Of a DNA stretch of 18,048 nt, positions 16,063 to 18,048 are shown one piece after another. Each line of letters starts with the position of its first letter. Position 1 is the first letter of the stretch. The stretch covers positions 1 to 18,048 of the forward strand of contig CABQJK010000037.1 of NCBI GenBank assembly GCA_902464495.1, given 5' to 3'. The translations under genes were made by a program, and so were the position numbers. Source of the stretch: an uncultured Collinsella sp. (GTDB lineage: Bacteria; Actinomycetota; Coriobacteriia; Coriobacteriales; Coriobacteriaceae). The notes beneath the pieces were generated by a model. That model was not told the origin of the DNA and searched no databases. It saw nothing but the letters and a program-made list of their open reading frames with translations.

Positions 16063-16071
16063 ATGATAGCA
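16063..16071 (-). promoter_or_regulatory. Extended -10 promoter for tRNA-Leu
   Basis: On the minus strand TGC precedes TATCAT (16068-16063), an extended -10 element, about 20 bp before the tRNA 5' end. No -35 box at the right distance is seen, which an extended -10 promoter can tolerate. Confidence 0.4.
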
Positions 16072-16129
16072 GATACGAACGACAAGCGCACGCACACGTT
16101 TTACAGGCTCACGACCTCACCACGAGTGC

Positions 16130-16159
16130 AAAAGGCGGGACGAGTTGTCCCGTCCCGCC
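16130..16159 (-). terminator. Terminator after the molybdenum hydroxylase gene
   Basis: GGCGGGACG (16134-16142) pairs with CGTCCCGCC (16151-16159) around an 8-nt loop. On the minus strand the stem is followed by TTTT. It begins about 25 bp after the stop codon of the large-subunit gene and isolates it from tRNA-Leu. Confidence 0.8.
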
Positions 16160-16183
16160 AACTACGACTTGTTCGCTAACCCG

Positions 16184-18048
16184 CTACTCCCCCAGCAGCG
16201 CTTTCTCCGGCGTGATCGGAAGCGAGCGTACCTGATGGCCGGTGGCGTGTGCCACGGCCGATGCAACAGCGGCGAGCGGCGTGTTGATGACGACCTCGCC
16301 GATCGACTTGGCGCCAAACGGACCCGTCGGCTCGTAGCTCGGCTCAAAGGCCACGCGAATGCTGCCGATATCCAGGCGCGTGGGCAGCTTGTAGCTCATA
16401 AAGTTGCCGGTACGCAGACGACCGCGGTCGTCGTGCTCCACGATCTCGTAGAGCGCGTGGCCGATACCCTGGGCAATGCCGCCCTCGGCCTGAACGCGCG
16501 CGAGCGCCTCGTTGATCACGGTGCCGCAGTCGACGGCCGCCGCATAGTCCACCACAGTCACCTTGCCGGTGGCCTTGTCGACTTCGACCTCGGCAATGCC
16601 GGCCATAAACGGCGGAGGCGAAACGGGCAGGCAGGCAGAGGCGTGCGAGGTCAATGCGTCGCCGCCCGCGATGTTCTTGACGCACAGGTTGGCAAAGTCG
16701 CGCAGCGTGAGGTAGCGGCCGCGCTCACGGGCGGCGCGCTCGTCGGACAGGCGCACGTACTGGCCGTCGAAGACCACGTCGGCGGCGTCCACGTCCCACA
16801 TCTGGGCGGCCTTGGCGCAAATCTTCTCGCGCAGCTCCGTCGCGGCGTTCTTGGCCGCCAGGCCCGTCACGTACGTGCCCGAGCTCGCGTACGAGCCAGC
16901 ATCGAACGGCGACACGTCGGTGTCCACGCCGCGCACCACGATCAGCGAGCTCTCCACGCCCAGCTCCTCGGCGGCAATCTGCGCCAGGATCGTGTCGACG
17001 CCCATGCCGTTATCGGTGGCGCCGGTGCCGATGGTAATGAAGCCGTCCTCTTCCAGGCGCATGTCGATGCCAGCGATGTCGACATTGGAGATGCCCGAGC
17101 CCTGCATGGTGAGCGCGCAACCCAGGGCGCGCACACGGTCGCCCAGGTCCACGGCCAGCGGCTTGTCGCGCCAGCCGATCATGTCCATCGCGCGCAGCAG
17201 GCAGCGGTCGAGCGCGCAGGCGTTGAGCTTCTCGTTGTAGTACTGCGGCATGGTCTCGCCCTCGCGCACGATGTTCTTAAGGCGCAGGTCGGCGGGGTCC
17301 ATGTGCAGCATGTCGGCGAGCTCGTTGACGGCGCTCTCCACGGCAAACTGGCCCTGGGTGGCACCGTAGCCACGATACGCGCCGCCGCGGTTAGTATTGG
17401 TGTAGACGGCGTCCCAGCTAAAGCGGCTCGCCTTCACATGGTTGTAAATCGGCAGGCTCTTGTGGCCCGAAAGGCCGATCGTCGTGGTAGCGTGCTCGCC
17501 GTACGCGCCGGCGTTGGACAGCGTGTGCAGGTCGATGGCCGTGATGGTGCCGTCGTTCATGGCGCCCAGCTTAACGGTCATCTGCATCTGGTGACGCGAG
17601 TTGCCCGCGGTGATGGTCTCCTCGCGGGTGTAGCAGCAGTAGCTCGGACGGCCGGTCTGCTGGGTGACGAACGCCACGAAGATCTCGCAGCAGCCCGTCT
17701 GCTTGGAGCCAAAGCCGCCGCCGATGCGGGGCTTAATAACCTGCACCTGCGACTGCGGAATGTCGAGCGATTGCGCGACCATGCGGCGCACGTGGAAGGG
17801 CACCTGCGTCGAGGTGGTCACCGAAATGCGGCCGAACGCGTCGGTCGTCGCGAAGGCACGGAAGGTCTCCATGGGCGCGGTCTGGGTGGCCTGGCTGGTG
17901 TAGGTGCGCTCAAAGACGATGTCGCTCTGGGCGAAGGCCTCGTCCAAGTCGCCATAATCGCTGGTACCGCTGCACACCAGGTTGCGCGGGACATCGCCGC
18001 CCTGCGGGAACATAAAGGTCACGTCGCCCTCGGGGTGGACCACGATGT
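16184..18048 (-). CDS. Xanthine dehydrogenase-family molybdenum-binding subunit (5' end missing)
   Basis: About 621 residues of the large, molybdopterin-binding subunit; by family length some 150 N-terminal residues lie beyond the window. The frame is open through the window end, so the GTG near 18043 is internal. Motifs include GGGFGSKQ, GGAYRGYGATQ, GSYASSGTYVTG and the C-terminal GAKSIGE, whose Glu is the catalytic base of the family. Such enzymes hydroxylate purines or other N-heterocycles with water as oxygen source and pass electrons to FAD and [2Fe-2S] subunits, probably encoded upstream. The usual cofactor motif DIGQG reads DNGMG here. The substrate cannot be fixed from sequence; purine is the commonest option. 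It ends at a clear terminator. Confidence 0.92.
   Translation of the reverse strand, partial: IVVHPEGDVTFMFPQGGDVPRNLVCSGTSDYGDLDEAFAQSDIVFERTYTSQATQTAPMETFRAFATTDAFGRISVTTSTQVPFHVRRMVAQSLDIPQSQVQVIKPRIGGGFGSKQTGCCEIFVAFVTQQTGRPSYCCYTREETITAGNSRHQMQMTVKLGAMNDGTITAIDLHTLSNAGAYGEHATTTIGLSGHKSLPIYNHVKASRFSWDAVYTNTNRGGAYRGYGATQGQFAVESAVNELADMLHMDPADLRLKNIVREGETMPQYYNEKLNACALDRCLLRAMDMIGWRDKPLAVDLGDRVRALGCALTMQGSGISNVDIAGIDMRLEEDGFITIGTGATDNGMGVDTILAQIAAEELGVESSLIVVRGVDTDVSPFDAGSYASSGTYVTGLAAKNAATELREKICAKAAQMWDVDAADVVFDGQYVRLSDERAARERGRYLTLRDFANLCVKNIAGGDALTSHASACLPVSPPPFMAGIAEVEVDKATGKVTVVDYAAAVDCGTVINEALARVQAEGGIAQGIGHALYEIVEHDDRGRLRTGNFMSYKLPTRLDIGSIRVAFEPSYEPTGPFGAKSIGEVVINTPLAAVASAVAHATGHQVRSLPITPEKALLGE

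Noticed and set aside
15915..16097. Short open frame over the tRNA with GVAELVDAPDLGSGG
   Set aside because: This is the translated tRNA-Leu sequence, a familiar spurious peptide in automatic annotation.

Overview
The window looks like chromosomal core DNA of a high-GC Gram-positive gut anaerobe. The gene order tig-clpP-clpX-valS-folC, the codon use, and a three-gene GlpA-like/FAD-oxidoreductase/DUF1667 operon of the kind found in anaerobes fit a Coriobacteriia species, probably Collinsella. That assignment is inference from recognition; no search was run. I see no phage genes, transposase or CRISPR array.

Layout. Positions 1-278 hold no gene, but carry inverted repeats, a -10-like box and two terminators. 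thrS (279-2042, minus) has its own promoter and follows a small membrane zinc-ribbon protein gene (2258-2689, minus). The 485-bp divergent gap 2690-3174 contains six copies of a 15-bp site, alternating in orientation and spaced exactly 40 bp apart. Then come three co-directional plus-strand genes (3175-6388): a GlpA-like FAD dehydrogenase with a [2Fe-2S] domain, a thioredoxin-reductase-like FAD oxidoreductase and a DUF1667 cysteine protein, closed by a terminator. An M24 aminopeptidase follows (6518-7606, plus).

From 7607 onward all recognised genes are on the minus strand. Read in transcription order they are: a molybdenum hydroxylase large subunit cut by the window end (16184-18048), tRNA-Leu(UAG) (15960-16043), tig (TTG start at 15868), clpP, clpX, valS and folC. 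Trigger factor and ClpXP form a protein-folding and degradation group; valS and folC are an often conserved neighbouring pair. A terminator separates clpX from valS.

The most unusual content is non-coding: the phased 40-bp array upstream of the glp-like operon, a 158-bp nested inverted-repeat element between pepP and folC, and a 101-bp imperfect palindrome between valS and folC. These look like dispersed repeats or structured RNA/regulatory elements and are the best candidates for undescribed biology here. The protein-coding genes are mostly ordinary housekeeping genes.
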